A stretch of DNA of 64,000 bases from Pseudomonas fluorescens (GCF_001623525.1 NZ_CP015225.1:5158501-5222500); one strand, 5' to 3'; shown: positions 10,283-18,858, counted from the stretch's first letter. The notes: a model not told the origin generated them from the sequence alone. Made by a program: numbers and translations.

Positions 10283-10325
10283 GCCAGTGCCGATATCGAT
10301 AGAGGTGGATTGCCAAGGCACTGGC
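10283..10325 (-). other. 9-bp inverted repeat in the FKBP upstream region
   Basis: GCCAGTGCC (10283-10291) is perfectly complementary to GGCACTGGC (10317-10325), with a 25-base loop. It lies 33-75 bases before the FKBP start and could be a leader stem or an operator. Confidence 0.4.
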
Positions 10326-10441
10326 GCAGAAGATTTTTCGTCCCTTGCAACGCAACGTCTTGTGTACTGTCAACATGCCCTAGCGGCGGTTGAAGCAGAG
10401 GTCTAGTATGAGCCGCACTCACGTCAGTCAGGAGGTAAACC

Positions 10442-11617
10442 ATGTCGGCCACCAAGAAGCCTGTAAACACTCCGTTGCACTTGCTCCAACAACTCTCGGG
10501 CAGCCTGCTCGAACATCTGGAAAATGCCTGCTCCCAAGCCCTGGCTGATGCTGAAAAACTGCTCGCCAAACTTGAAAAACAACGCGGCAAAGCGCAGGAA
10601 AAACTGCACAAGTCGCGCACCAAATTGCAAGACGCAGCCACCGCTGGCAAGGCCAAGGCGCAAGCCAAGGCCAAAGATGTCGTGAAAGAACTCGAAGACC
10701 TGCTCGATGCCTTGAAGGATCGTCAGTCCGAGACCCGCACCTACATTCTGCAACTCAAGCGTGATGCCCAGGAAAGCCTGAAGCTGGCCCAAGGCGTCGG
10801 TCGCGTGCAGGAAGCCGCGGGCAAGGCGCTGTCGCTTCGTGCTGCCAAGCCTGCCGCTGTATCGGCCAAGAAGCCGGCGGCTAAACCCGTCGCGGCAAAA
10901 GCTCCGGCCAAAGTCGCTGCCAAGCCTGCAGCGAAAGCACCGGCCAAAGCTGCCAGCAAGCCAGCTGCCAAATCGGTCGCTGCCAGTGCTGCAAAACCTG
11001 CGGCAAAAAAACCAGTTGTCAAAGCTGCGGCCAAGCCCGCCACAAAAACGGCAGTTGCAAAACCTGCTGCCGCCAAGCCTGCTGTAAAAGCTGCTGCTAA
11101 ACCGGCCGCTAAACCTGCGGCAAAAGCTGCAGCCAAACCTGCCGCTAAAACCGCCGCCGCAAAACCTGCTGCCAAAGCTGCGGTAAAAGCCACCGCAAAA
11201 CCTGCTGCCGTTAAGCCTGCTGCCAAACCAGCAGCGAAGCCTGCGGCAACCAAAACGGCTGCGGCCAAGCCCGCTGCGAAAACGGCTGCCAAGCCTGTCG
11301 CTGCCAAAGCCCCCGCCAAAGCGGCGGCTAAACCCGCTGCCAAACCGGCTGCGGCCAAGCCTGCTGCTGCGAAGCCAACGGCTGCCAAACCAGCCGTCGC
11401 GAAGCCCGCTGCCGCCAAACCAGCCGCCAAGCCGGCAGCGAAACCGGCCGTGAAAAAGCCAGCCGCTGCAAAACCTGCGACTGCGCCAGCCGCCAAGCCA
11501 GCGACACCGGCTCCGACCACGGCACCGGCGCCAACCGCCAGCACTCCGGCCGCGGCGACCAGCCCATCCGCCGCCGTTGCGCCGAGCATCAGCAGCACCC
11601 CAACCAGCGCTTCCTAA
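10442..11617 (+). CDS. algP: Histone H1-like regulator AlgP
   Basis: A 391-residue, extremely Lys/Ala/Pro-rich protein. Residues 1 to about 125 form a charged helical domain (NTPLHLLQQLSGSLLEHLE, then KAKAQAKAKDVVKELEDLLDAL). From about 135 to 355 the protein is made of tandem KPAA/KPAAK units like those of eukaryotic histone H1 tails, and the last 35 residues are Pro/Thr/Ala/Ser-rich. In P. aeruginosa AlgP (AlgR3) binds DNA and influences algD. A strong CAGGAGG ribosome site precedes the ATG. The 3' end overlaps the convergent TIGR02444 gene by 4 bases. The repeats make length variation and antisense open frames likely. Confidence 0.92.
   Translation: MSATKKPVNTPLHLLQQLSGSLLEHLENACSQALADAEKLLAKLEKQRGKAQEKLHKSRTKLQDAATAGKAKAQAKAKDVVKELEDLLDALKDRQSETRTYILQLKRDAQESLKLAQGVGRVQEAAGKALSLRAAKPAAVSAKKPAAKPVAAKAPAKVAAKPAAKAPAKAASKPAAKSVAASAAKPAAKKPVVKAAAKPATKTAVAKPAAAKPAVKAAAKPAAKPAAKAAAKPAAKTAAAKPAAKAAVKATAKPAAVKPAAKPAAKPAATKTAAAKPAAKTAAKPVAAKAPAKAAAKPAAKPAAAKPAAAKPTAAKPAVAKPAAAKPAAKPAAKPAVKKPAAAKPATAPAAKPATPAPTTAPAPTASTPAAATSPSAAVAPSISSTPTSAS
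10846..11507. repeat. Tandem KPAA-coding repeats in algP
   Basis: About 660 bases of imperfect 12- to 15-base units of the form AAACCTGCTGCC or AAGCCCGCTGCC, coding Lys-Pro-Ala-Ala. Codons vary between units, so the protein pattern is kept while the DNA has diverged. Confidence 0.9.
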
Positions 11618-12078
11618 GTGCCGGACACCGCGACGCGCAGCTGATGCAGCGCGTCGCGGCTCGCTGGCCCGGCATTCGCCGCCAGCCCTTGCAGCCATTG
11701 CGCTGAATCGTTCTGTTGTGTCCCAGGCCAATCCTTGGCCAGCGCTTCCAATCGCTCCAGCAATTGCCGTTCGGCCGCCAGCTCCAGCTGCTTGACCTGC
11801 TCGCGCAGGCCATTGAGTGCCGTGTCCTGGAGGGCGCTGGTTTTCCATTGGCTGCGAAGCGTGCGCAGTGGCCGCACCACCTCGGCATCCCAGGGCGCGG
11901 CCAATAGTCGAAGCTGCCGCAGCCTGTGTTCATTGCAGGCCACGCCACGCTGCGCCAGCCACAGGCCACACAGCAGCAGGCAGACGTTGGCGCCGGCGTC
12001 TTGTGATGCCAGGCACGCAGGCTCTACGCCAGGCTTGGCATAGAGGTCGAGGGAAAAGCTCCACAGGTCTGGGGACAT
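11614..12078 (-). CDS. TIGR02444 family protein
   Basis: A 154-residue cytosolic protein of unknown function. The start MSPDLWSFSLDLYAKPGVE and the following ACLASQDAGANVCLLLCGLWL are typical of the TIGR02444/DUF2390 family found next to algP and the ABC-F gene in pseudomonads. The rest is helical and Leu/Arg/Gln-rich. No signal peptide is present. It is read opposite to algP and to the ABC-F gene, sharing a 50-base divergent promoter interval with the latter. Confidence 0.82.
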   Translation of the reverse strand: MSPDLWSFSLDLYAKPGVEPACLASQDAGANVCLLLCGLWLAQRGVACNEHRLRQLRLLAAPWDAEVVRPLRTLRSQWKTSALQDTALNGLREQVKQLELAAERQLLERLEALAKDWPGTQQNDSAQWLQGLAANAGPASRDALHQLRVAVSGT

Positions 12079-12128
12079 CGTGCTACTCGCGCCAGTTGCG
12101 AGCGAAGCTGGTAGACTCCGCCGCCATT

Positions 12129-14039
12129 ATGATCCGACTTCAGAACCTGACTTTACAGCGTGGCCCGCAACGTCTGCTAGAAGACGCCGAGCTGACCCTG
12201 CACGCCGGCCACAAAGCCGGCCTCATCGGTGCCAACGGCGCCGGCAAATCGAGCCTGTTCGCCTTGCTGCGAGGCGAGCTGCACCCGGACTCGGGTGATT
12301 GCCTGTTGCCGGCTGATTGGCGCATCGCCCACATGCGCCAGGAGGTCGACACCCTCGAGCGTCTGGCGGTGGACTACGTGCTCGATGGCGACCTGCGCCT
12401 GCGCCAGGTGCAACGTGACCTGGCGGCGGCCGAAGCGGCCCACGACGGTGCCGCACAGGCCCGTCTGCACGCGGAACTCGACAGTGCCGACGGCTACACC
12501 GCCGATGCTCGTGCGCGCAAATTGCTCGCCGGCCTGGGCTTTACCAATGAGCAGATGGATCGTCAGGTCGGGGACTTCTCCGGTGGCTGGCGGATGCGCC
12601 TGAACTTGGCCCAGGCCTTGATGTGTCCTTCGGATCTGCTGTTGCTCGATGAGCCGACCAACCACTTGGACCTCGACGCCATCATCTGGCTCGAAGACTG
12701 GCTCAAGAGTTACCCGGGCACGCTGCTGCTGATTTCCCACGACCGTGATTTCCTCGACGCGGTGGTGGATCACGTGGCCCATGTCGATCAGCGCAAGCTC
12801 ACCTTGTACCGCGGCGGCTATAGCGCCTTCGAGCGCGCGCGCGCCGAACGCCTGGCCCAGCAACAGCAGGCCTACGAGAAGCAGCAGGCGCAACGTGCGC
12901 ACATGGAAAGCTACATCGCCCGCTTCAAGGCCCAGGCCACCAAGGCCCGCCAGGCCCAGAGCCGGATCAAGGCGCTGGAGCGGATGGAAGAGTTGTCGGC
13001 GGCCCACGTCGATTCGCCGTTTGATTTTGTCTTCCGCGAATCGACCAAGATTTCCAGCCCGTTGATCGACCTGTCCGACGCGCGCCTGGGCTACGGCGAC
13101 AAGACCGTGCTGGAGAAGGTCAAGCTGCAACTGATCCCGGGTGCGCGGATTGGTCTGCTGGGCCCCAACGGTGCCGGTAAGTCGACCCTGATCAAGAACC
13201 TTTCCGGCGAACTCCAACCATTGGCTGGGCGCTTGACCCGAGGTGAAAACACCGTCGTTGGCTATTTTGCCCAGCACCAGCTCGACTCCCTGGATTCCAA
13301 GGCCAGCCCGCTTTTGCACCTGCAACGCCTGGCACCGACCGAGCGCGAGCAGACCCTGCGGGATTTCCTCGGTGGGTTCGATTTCCGCGGGGCGCGCATC
13401 GACGAGCCGGTGCTGAATTTCTCCGGTGGCGAAAAGGCACGCCTGGCGTTGGCATTGATCGCCTGGGGCCGGCCGAACCTGTTGCTGCTCGACGAACCGA
13501 CCAACCACCTGGACCTGGAGATGCGCCTGGCCCTGACCATGGCCTTGCAGGAATTCAGTGGCGCGGTGCTGGTGGTGTCCCACGATCGGCATTTGCTCAA
13601 GAGCACCACGGATAATTTCTTCCTGGTGGCCGACGGCAAGGTCGAGGAGTTCGACGGCGACCTGGAAGACTACGCCCGTTGGCTGGTGGAATACCGTCAG
13701 CGCAACGCGCCGGTCAGCAGCACGCCGGTCAACCCGGACAAGACCGACAAGAAAGCCCAGCGCCAGGCCGCCGCCGCATTGCGCCAACAACTGGCGCCGC
13801 ACAAGCGTGAGGCCGACAAACTCGAAGCCGAGTTGGGCAAGCTGCATGAAAAACTGCAAAAGATCGAAACCAGCCTTGGCGACAGTGGTCTCTACGAGGC
13901 GGCGCGCAAAGATGAGTTGCGCGACCTGCTGGCCGAGCAGGCCAAGCTGAAAATTCGGGAAGCGGAACTCGAGGAGGCTTGGATGCAAGCGCTGGAACTG
14001 CTGGAAAACCTGCAAGCGGAGCTGGAGGCGTTGTCCTGA
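12129..14039 (+). CDS. ABC-F ATPase (YheS-like)
   Basis: A 636-residue soluble protein with two ATP-binding cassettes and no membrane domain, as in ABC-F factors that act on ribosomes. The first cassette has Walker A GANGAGKSS (about residue 34), signature FSGGWRMRL and LLLDEPTNHLDLD; the second has GPNGAGKST (about 345), FSGGEKARL and a second LLLDEPTNHLDLE. The inter-domain linker (about 240-310) is the charged helical ABC-F signature region, and a coiled-coil tail (540-636) follows. The ATG at 12129 was chosen because the upstream extension is not protein-like. Its TGA overlaps the next ATG. Confidence 0.93.
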   Translation: MIRLQNLTLQRGPQRLLEDAELTLHAGHKAGLIGANGAGKSSLFALLRGELHPDSGDCLLPADWRIAHMRQEVDTLERLAVDYVLDGDLRLRQVQRDLAAAEAAHDGAAQARLHAELDSADGYTADARARKLLAGLGFTNEQMDRQVGDFSGGWRMRLNLAQALMCPSDLLLLDEPTNHLDLDAIIWLEDWLKSYPGTLLLISHDRDFLDAVVDHVAHVDQRKLTLYRGGYSAFERARAERLAQQQQAYEKQQAQRAHMESYIARFKAQATKARQAQSRIKALERMEELSAAHVDSPFDFVFRESTKISSPLIDLSDARLGYGDKTVLEKVKLQLIPGARIGLLGPNGAGKSTLIKNLSGELQPLAGRLTRGENTVVGYFAQHQLDSLDSKASPLLHLQRLAPTEREQTLRDFLGGFDFRGARIDEPVLNFSGGEKARLALALIAWGRPNLLLLDEPTNHLDLEMRLALTMALQEFSGAVLVVSHDRHLLKSTTDNFFLVADGKVEEFDGDLEDYARWLVEYRQRNAPVSSTPVNPDKTDKKAQRQAAAALRQQLAPHKREADKLEAELGKLHEKLQKIETSLGDSGLYEAARKDELRDLLAEQAKLKIREAELEEAWMQALELLENLQAELEALS

Positions 14040-14620
14040 TGGAAGCGTTGGCGTTGCCTATACCCGTCATGTGGATCGAGCCGATCTGGCTGGGTGTGCA
14101 AATCCTGCTGATCCTGGTGGCCGGTTATGTCGCGCAGCGTGTCGTGGCGCGGACCCTTACAGGCCTGGGGGAGCGTTACCCGTTCCCGCCCCAACTGGTG
14201 ATTATCCTGCGGGGTGTGCTGCGCTGGCTGATCATGGGCACTGCGGTGCTGGTGGTGCTCGAACGCTTGGGTGTCTCGGCCACGGTGCTATGGACTGCAC
14301 TGTCGGGCTTCGTCGCGGTGGCAGCGGTGGCGTTCTTCGCCATCTGGAGCGTACTGTCCAACCTGTTCTGCGCCGTGTTGATCTACACCGTCGGACCGTT
14401 TCGCCTGGGCGATGTGGTCGAGCTGGTGGACACCACCGACAAGCCTGGCATCAAAGGACGCGTGGTGGCGATCAATCTGCTGTACACCACGCTGATCGAA
14501 CCCGAGGAACTCGGCACTGGCAGTGCCATGGTGCAAGTACCCAACAGCCTGTTCTTCCAGCGTTCGGTACGGCGCTGGCGTGGCAGCGAAGCGTTTCCGG
14601 TGGGTGGTTTCGTCGAGTAA
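14039..14620 (+). CDS. Small MscS-family mechanosensitive channel protein
   Basis: A 193-residue inner-membrane protein. Helices at about 12-32, 52-75 and 83-108 are followed by an MscS-type beta domain (GPFRLGDVVELVDTTDKPGIKG and VVAINLLYTTLIE, then VQVPNSLFFQRSVRRW). The pore-helix region is SGFVAVAAVAFFAIWSVLSN. It lacks the large C-terminal vestibule of E. coli MscS, so it is a short family member. It is translationally coupled to the ABC-F gene through ATGA. A single REP element follows. Confidence 0.85.
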   Translation: MEALALPIPVMWIEPIWLGVQILLILVAGYVAQRVVARTLTGLGERYPFPPQLVIILRGVLRWLIMGTAVLVVLERLGVSATVLWTALSGFVAVAAVAFFAIWSVLSNLFCAVLIYTVGPFRLGDVVELVDTTDKPGIKGRVVAINLLYTTLIEPEELGTGSAMVQVPNSLFFQRSVRRWRGSEAFPVGGFVE

Positions 14621-14621
14621 G

Positions 14622-14662
14622 GGACTGCTACGCAGCCCAGCGGGAGCAAGCTCCCTCGCCAC
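14622..14662. repeat. Single family B REP element
   Basis: One unpaired arm containing GGACTGC/GCAGCCC and CGGGAGCAAGCTCCCTCGCC. It has no inverted partner nearby, so it is a singlet or the remnant of a doublet. Confidence 0.75.
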
Positions 14663-14763
14663 GGTGTTCATACCGGCTTAAGTGCTTGCGCAAAAAACGG
14701 TGGTCAACGGCCTGGCGGCGCATTAGCTTAGTCGTTTTCGACGAATTCGAGCCGAGGTGTGCA

Positions 14764-15396
14764 ATGGTGCTGGAAACATGGCTGGCGTTTTTCGCCGCCT
14801 GTTGGGTGATCAGTCTTTCCCCGGGCGCCGGTGCCATTGCATCGATGTCCAGTGGCTTGCGCTACGGGTTTTGGCGCGGTTACTGGAATGCCCTGGGCCT
14901 GCAACTGGGCCTGGCGCTGCAAATTGTGATCGTCGCTGCCGGTGTTGGCGCGATCCTTACGGCGTCGGCCACTGCGTTCTATGCGATCAAGTGGTTCGGC
15001 GTGGCCTATCTGGTTTACCTGGGTATCAAACAGTGGCGAGCCATCCCTGGCGATATCAGCGATGATTCCGTCGTGCGGCCTATCGGTAATCCTTTGGCGC
15101 TGGTGTTTCGCGGCTTCCTGGTCAACATCAGCAACCCCAAGGCGCTGGTGTTCATGCTGGCGGTGTTGCCACAGTTCATCAATCCCCATGCCCCGTTGAT
15201 CCAGCAATACCTGATCCTGGGCGTCACCATGGTCGTCGTCGACCTCATCGTCATGGCCGGATACACCGGGTTGGCGTCCAAAGTCCTGCGCCTGTTGCGT
15301 ACACCGAAGCAGCAACGGCGGATGAACCGCACGTTTGCTGGCCTGTTCATCGGGGCGGCGGGCTTGCTCGCGACGATTCGCAAGGCTGCGGTGTAA
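14764..15396 (+). CDS. LysE/RhtB-family amino-acid exporter
   Basis: A 210-residue inner-membrane exporter with about six helices. The start MVLETWLAFFAACWVISLSPG contains the SLSPGAGAI motif of LysE/RhtB proteins, and NISNPKALVFMLAVLPQFI is the second family hallmark. It probably exports an amino acid or a derivative; the substrate cannot be read from sequence. The ATG at 14764 has GAGGTG before it. It is monocistronic, followed by a REPIN. Confidence 0.9.
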   Translation: MVLETWLAFFAACWVISLSPGAGAIASMSSGLRYGFWRGYWNALGLQLGLALQIVIVAAGVGAILTASATAFYAIKWFGVAYLVYLGIKQWRAIPGDISDDSVVRPIGNPLALVFRGFLVNISNPKALVFMLAVLPQFINPHAPLIQQYLILGVTMVVVDLIVMAGYTGLASKVLRLLRTPKQQRRMNRTFAGLFIGAAGLLATIRKAAV

Positions 15397-15416
15397 CCGG
15401 CTTATACACAACACCT

Positions 15417-15508
15417 GTGGCGAGGGAGCTTGCTCCCGCTCGGTTGCGCAGCGACCGCAAGATCTTGGGGCCGCTTCGCGACCCAGCGGGAGCAAGCTCC
15501 CTCGCCAC
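15417..15508. repeat. REPIN, family B
   Basis: Inverted pair between the LysE gene and the LpoB-like cluster. Hairpin 1 is GGGAGCTTGCTCCC in both arms. Hairpin 2 of the left arm is CGGTTGC-GCA-GCGACCG, a paired variant of the usual form. Confidence 0.88.
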
Positions 15509-15538
15509 AAAAGCGTCTCTACTATCCAGCGGCGTGGC

Positions 15539-16282
15539 TCAGCGCAAAATCACCGGCGCGGTATCCCGGGGCAGGTTATTGCCCTGCATCGGCTCGCCGG
15601 GCTGTTGATAGCTCGGGCCGCCGAGCTGTTCGCTCAGTTGTCGTGCCACGTCTTCCCCCAGGGCCTTGGACACTTCGCGCACCACCCGCGGCCGGTTGAG
15701 GCTGATGCGCACGTCCCGGTGGTTCAACAGCTTGGTGTCCTGGCCTTCGCCCATGGCCGTAAAGGCTGAGGTGATTTCGTAGGTCTTGGTGTTGATCAGG
15801 CTGAAGTCCGCCACCAGGGTCAGCGCCAATACGGCTGAGTAGCTGTCGGTATTGGCCAGCTCGTTGATGTCGCGGGTGAAGTCGATGTCCGACACCGTGC
15901 CGAACAGCACGTAATCGGCACCCTTGAAGTTCCCGGCCTTGATGCGCTTGATCACGTCATAGACGTCGCCCTTGGACGCCGCCGTGTAGGGCGTGCCTTG
16001 GGTCAGCTGGAACATCCCGCTGCGCAGGATCTCGCCCTTGATGTCACCCGTGAACTTGCGCAGTTCGCCCTGCTCGATATAGCTGCTGGTGGCTTCCATC
16101 TCGTCGTAGCTCGAGGAAGCGCTGGCGCTGTAAGGGTTCGCCTGGAAGTTGCTCTGCGCTGAGACGGTGTGGATGTATTCCTCCACCCGCTCCTGGTATG
16201 CAAGGTCGGTCACTGCGACTTTCGGGGCCGCCTGCGCGCCAAATGCGCAGGCCAGGGCCATGATGCCTATCCATGTGCGCAT
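15539..16282 (-). CDS. LpoB/CsgG-like periplasmic protein
   Basis: A 247-residue exported protein with a signal peptide (about 1-19, ending AQA-A) and no lipobox cysteine. The body resembles the CsgG/LpoB fold: VAVTDLAYQERV near the N-terminus, GMFQLTQGTP, and GADYVLFGTVSDIDF. It carries two runs of Ser/Ala (near 50-65). It is the last gene of a four-gene envelope run and starts 3 bases after the lpoB stop. The role is inferred to be cell-envelope or peptidoglycan-related from the neighbours; this is not proven by the sequence. Confidence 0.72.
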   Translation of the reverse strand: MRTWIGIMALACAFGAQAAPKVAVTDLAYQERVEEYIHTVSAQSNFQANPYSASASSSYDEMEATSSYIEQGELRKFTGDIKGEILRSGMFQLTQGTPYTAASKGDVYDVIKRIKAGNFKGADYVLFGTVSDIDFTRDINELANTDSYSAVLALTLVADFSLINTKTYEITSAFTAMGEGQDTKLLNHRDVRISLNRPRVVREVSKALGEDVARQLSEQLGGPSYQQPGEPMQGNNLPRDTAPVILR

Positions 16283-16285
16283 GGC

Positions 16286-16873
16286 TTAACGCTCCGTGGT
16301 CTTGCGGATTTCTTTTTCGTCCATCCACTCGGCCAGACCGCTTTCGACGTCGATCAATTGCAGGCTGAATTTGTAGAAGACGTCCTTGTAGTCGCTGCTG
16401 CGCTTGACGATCGAGCTGATGGAGCCTTCGAGGCGGTACTTGGCAGCGATCATGTTGCCGGTCTTGGCTACGGTGCTTTTCTTGTACAGGCCGCTCTGGT
16501 TCTGCAGCTTGAGCTGGTCGACCTGGCTGTCCATGGCGGTGTTGTCGCTGGCGAAGCGAGCAGCGCCGGTCTTCATCAGCTGGGTCTTGATGCTGGTAGT
16601 GATTTCACGGGTGTCGATGTATTCGCTGGTCTTGTTCTTCACGTCATAGACCTGGACCACCGGGCGACCCTGCAGGATGCCGGACTGGGCCAGGGAGCGG
16701 GTCATGGACTCGGCGATCATTTGCAGGTCGGTGGAACCGAACTCGTTGGTCACGGTTTCCACGGCCTTGGTGTCGCCGTAGCTGATGTTCTTGTTGCCCA
16801 GGACCGGCGAGTTGTTGGCGCAACCGCTGACCAGCAAGGCAGCGAGGGCGAGGGAGGAGATGCGTACGAACAT
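16286..16873 (-). CDS. lpoB: Penicillin-binding protein activator LpoB-like lipoprotein
   Basis: A 195-residue outer-membrane lipoprotein related to E. coli LpoB, which activates PBP1b from the outer membrane. The signal peptide ends in a lipobox LVSGC (residues 11-15). The folded domain includes FGSTDLQMIAESMTRSL and YDVKNKTSEYIDTREIT, and LEGSISSIVKRSSDYKDVFYK. Pseudomonas also uses LpoP as PBP1b activator, so whether this protein does that job is uncertain. The ATG at 16873 with GAGAG before it was chosen over an upstream ATG at 16897. A REPIN separates it from the YcfL gene. Confidence 0.82.
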   Translation of the reverse strand: MFVRISSLALAALLVSGCANNSPVLGNKNISYGDTKAVETVTNEFGSTDLQMIAESMTRSLAQSGILQGRPVVQVYDVKNKTSEYIDTREITTSIKTQLMKTGAARFASDNTAMDSQVDQLKLQNQSGLYKKSTVAKTGNMIAAKYRLEGSISSIVKRSSDYKDVFYKFSLQLIDVESGLAEWMDEKEIRKTTER

Positions 16874-16908
16874 GTGGGTGCTCTCAAATTGCTGCATAAA
16901 GGGTTTTT

Positions 16909-17039
16909 GTGGCGAGGGGATTTATCCCCGCTGGGCTGCGTAGCAGCCCCAAAAAACTGAATGAAATCTACCTGACATACCGAGTCCGTCGGTTTGAGGG
17001 CTGCTGCGCAGCCCAGCGGGGATAAATCCCCTCACCACA
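16909..17039. repeat. REPIN, family B, ATTTAT stem variant
   Basis: Inverted pair with hairpin 1 stem GGGGATTTATCCCC in both arms, as at 7993-8129, and perfect GGGCTGC/GCAGCCC hairpin 2 in both arms. It interrupts the LpoB-type gene run. Confidence 0.87.
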
Positions 17040-17073
17040 GGTCTGGTGTTGGCCTGGCCGACCGGGACCAGGC

Positions 17074-17445
17074 TCAAGGGGTATTGATTTCCAAACGGAA
17101 ATCCACCGCCTTGGGTGTCGGTGCGATGGCCGGCAGGAAACTGGTCTGTTCGCCATACAGCGTCAGGCTTTTCCAGGTTTCTTCCTCGGCGATCGGAAAG
17201 CCTTCCGGCCCGAGCCAGGCAAAGCGGTAATACATCGTCTTGTTGTTGTAGCTGGTGTTGCTCAACTGGACATTGACGGTCATGTAGCCGTTTTCCCGGG
17301 CCACGCGCATGGCGCCGACCACAATGTTCTTGGTCTTGCCCATCGCCACGACCTTGCTGGCGGCGCTGCCCGGTTCCGGTGGTGGCGGGGTGGCGCAACC
17401 GGCCAGCAAGGCCAGGGCGCCGACGGCGATCAGTTTTAAACGCAT
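17074..17445 (-). CDS. YcfL-family lipoprotein
   Basis: A 123-residue lipoprotein with lipobox LLAGC (C17) after a short signal peptide, then a Pro-rich stretch and a compact domain (about 35-123) with VNVQLSNTSYNNKTMYYRF and WLGPEGFPIAEEETW. In E. coli the YcfL protein is encoded next to lpoB (ycfM), and the same pairing is seen here. The function is unknown; an envelope location is supported by the lipobox. It is read with the COG3014 gene upstream, 18 bases apart. Confidence 0.8.
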   Translation of the reverse strand: MRLKLIAVGALALLAGCATPPPPEPGSAASKVVAMGKTKNIVVGAMRVARENGYMTVNVQLSNTSYNNKTMYYRFAWLGPEGFPIAEEETWKSLTLYGEQTSFLPAIAPTPKAVDFRLEINTP

Positions 17446-17463
17446 GTGAACAAGACTCCGTTC

Positions 17464-18858
17464 TTAAGGTTGCTTGAGGGCAATGGCGGTCGGGTTGGCG
17501 CTGGGCATCACCTGGGCCGCCAGGCCACCGGCGAACACCTGGTTACCCACCGCACGCAGGCTGATGACCTGGTAGCGCTGGTCGACGGTGACCTTGACCA
17601 CCGAGCCGCCCACCGAGCTTGGCAAGGTGACCTGGTGCTCGCCTTTCTTCAGGCGCAGGCGCACCACCTGGGTGTAGTCGGGCAGGGTGCGCCAGGTTCG
17701 GGTATCGGCACCTTCGAGTACGGCCGAGGTGAGGCCGACGGCCAGGCCGGCCAGGGGATTGGTGTCGTTGATCTGCTTTTGCGCCACGCCACGGGTGACG
17801 GCGCGGACGGTGGTGCGCAAGATGATGCCCGGCATGTCGTCGCGCAGGGCCCGACGGGACATGGCGGTGGTGCTGTTGAGTTGGGTCAGGTCCAGCTGGC
17901 GGCCGTCGACACCGATCTGGCCGAAGGTGGCCGTGGAAGTGTCGGGCTTGATCAGTGGGAACGACAACGGCGTGATGACCAGGTTGCCGCTGATTGGCAA
18001 AGGCAAGGGAATGCGGATCGAGTCCCGGGACGGCGCCAGGCCACTCTGCACCACGATCAGGATGTCGCTGTCGTCGCTCTTGGCGGCGGGCTTGTCGAGG
18101 TCACGCAGGGCCTGCTCCAGCAGCGGTGTGTTGGGGCGCAGTTCGGCGGCCTTGCGATAACCCGGTGCGGCCAGGTCCTTTTCACCCAGGGCTTCGTAGA
18201 CGAAACCGGCCAGGTAATGGCTGAACGCGCTCTGGTAACTGTTCTTGAGGCTGACCACTTCCGGGGCGTCGAGGCTGGCCACCGGGTAACCCTGAAGGTC
18301 CTTGTATTCGGTCTTGATCCCTTGTTTCTCGGCTTCTTCCTCGCGCTTGAGGTATTCCTTGTCCCGCAGGTCGGCAATCACCGCTTCGCGTTCGTGGGTC
18401 TTCTTGATTTGCGTCCGCGCGCCGTCGAAGTCATTCACCGCCAGCAGGTTCAGGGCCATCTGCGTGGTCAGCATGACCTTTTCGTAGTCGTAGCCTTCGT
18501 AGCGGCGGACTTTATCGTTGACCAGGAAACTGCCGAACTGGGCCAGGTACTTGGCCGTGTCGAGTTTGACCGCATCTTCCCATTGGCCAACCTGTTGGTC
18601 GGCGCTGTTCCAGGCGGTCTGGCTGCCGGACAGGTCGCCCTTGGCGCGCAGCAGCTCACCTTTCTCGAAGTAATACAGCAGGTCCTTGTCCTGGCTGGTG
18701 TTGTTCTTTTCCAGCAGCGTCAATGCGGCGTCGACGTTGCCGGAAGCCAGTTGCTGGTTGGTCTGGGCCAATTCGCTGTCGTAGTTGCGAAAGGCCGAAC
18801 AGCCGGACAACAAGGTGATCGCACCGAGGGCGATCGAAAAAACGGCACGGGATGCCAT
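17464..18858 (-). CDS. COG3014 family TPR-like lipoprotein
   Basis: A protein of about 464 residues, probably anchored to the outer membrane: MASRAVFSIALGAITLLSGC gives a lipobox LLSGC. The first half is helical and TPR-like (LAQTNQQLASGNVDAALTLL, then LNLLAVNDFDGARTQI). The second half (from about 260) has PLPLPISGNLVITPLSFP and a beta-rich tail. First gene of the run with ycfL, lpoB and the CsgG-like gene. Two ATGs six bases apart (18864 and 18858) share one AGGGAA site; the second has better spacing. Confidence 0.78.
   Translation of the reverse strand: MASRAVFSIALGAITLLSGCSAFRNYDSELAQTNQQLASGNVDAALTLLEKNNTSQDKDLLYYFEKGELLRAKGDLSGSQTAWNSADQQVGQWEDAVKLDTAKYLAQFGSFLVNDKVRRYEGYDYEKVMLTTQMALNLLAVNDFDGARTQIKKTHEREAVIADLRDKEYLKREEEAEKQGIKTEYKDLQGYPVASLDAPEVVSLKNSYQSAFSHYLAGFVYEALGEKDLAAPGYRKAAELRPNTPLLEQALRDLDKPAAKSDDSDILIVVQSGLAPSRDSIRIPLPLPISGNLVITPLSFPLIKPDTSTATFGQIGVDGRQLDLTQLNSTTAMSRRALRDDMPGIILRTTVRAVTRGVAQKQINDTNPLAGLAVGLTSAVLEGADTRTWRTLPDYTQVVRLRLKKGEHQVTLPSSVGGSVVKVTVDQRYQVISLRAVGNQVFAGGLAAQVMPSANPTAIALKQP

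Noticed and set aside
10424..11848. Gly/Arg/Ser-rich and Ala/Gly-rich open frames opposite algP
   Set aside because: They arise from translating the KPAA repeats backwards; low complexity with no independent signal.
12177..14015. 612-codon open frame opposite the ABC-F gene
   Set aside because: Mirror-frame artefact; composition is His/Gln/Val/Gly-rich as in other antisense shadows here.
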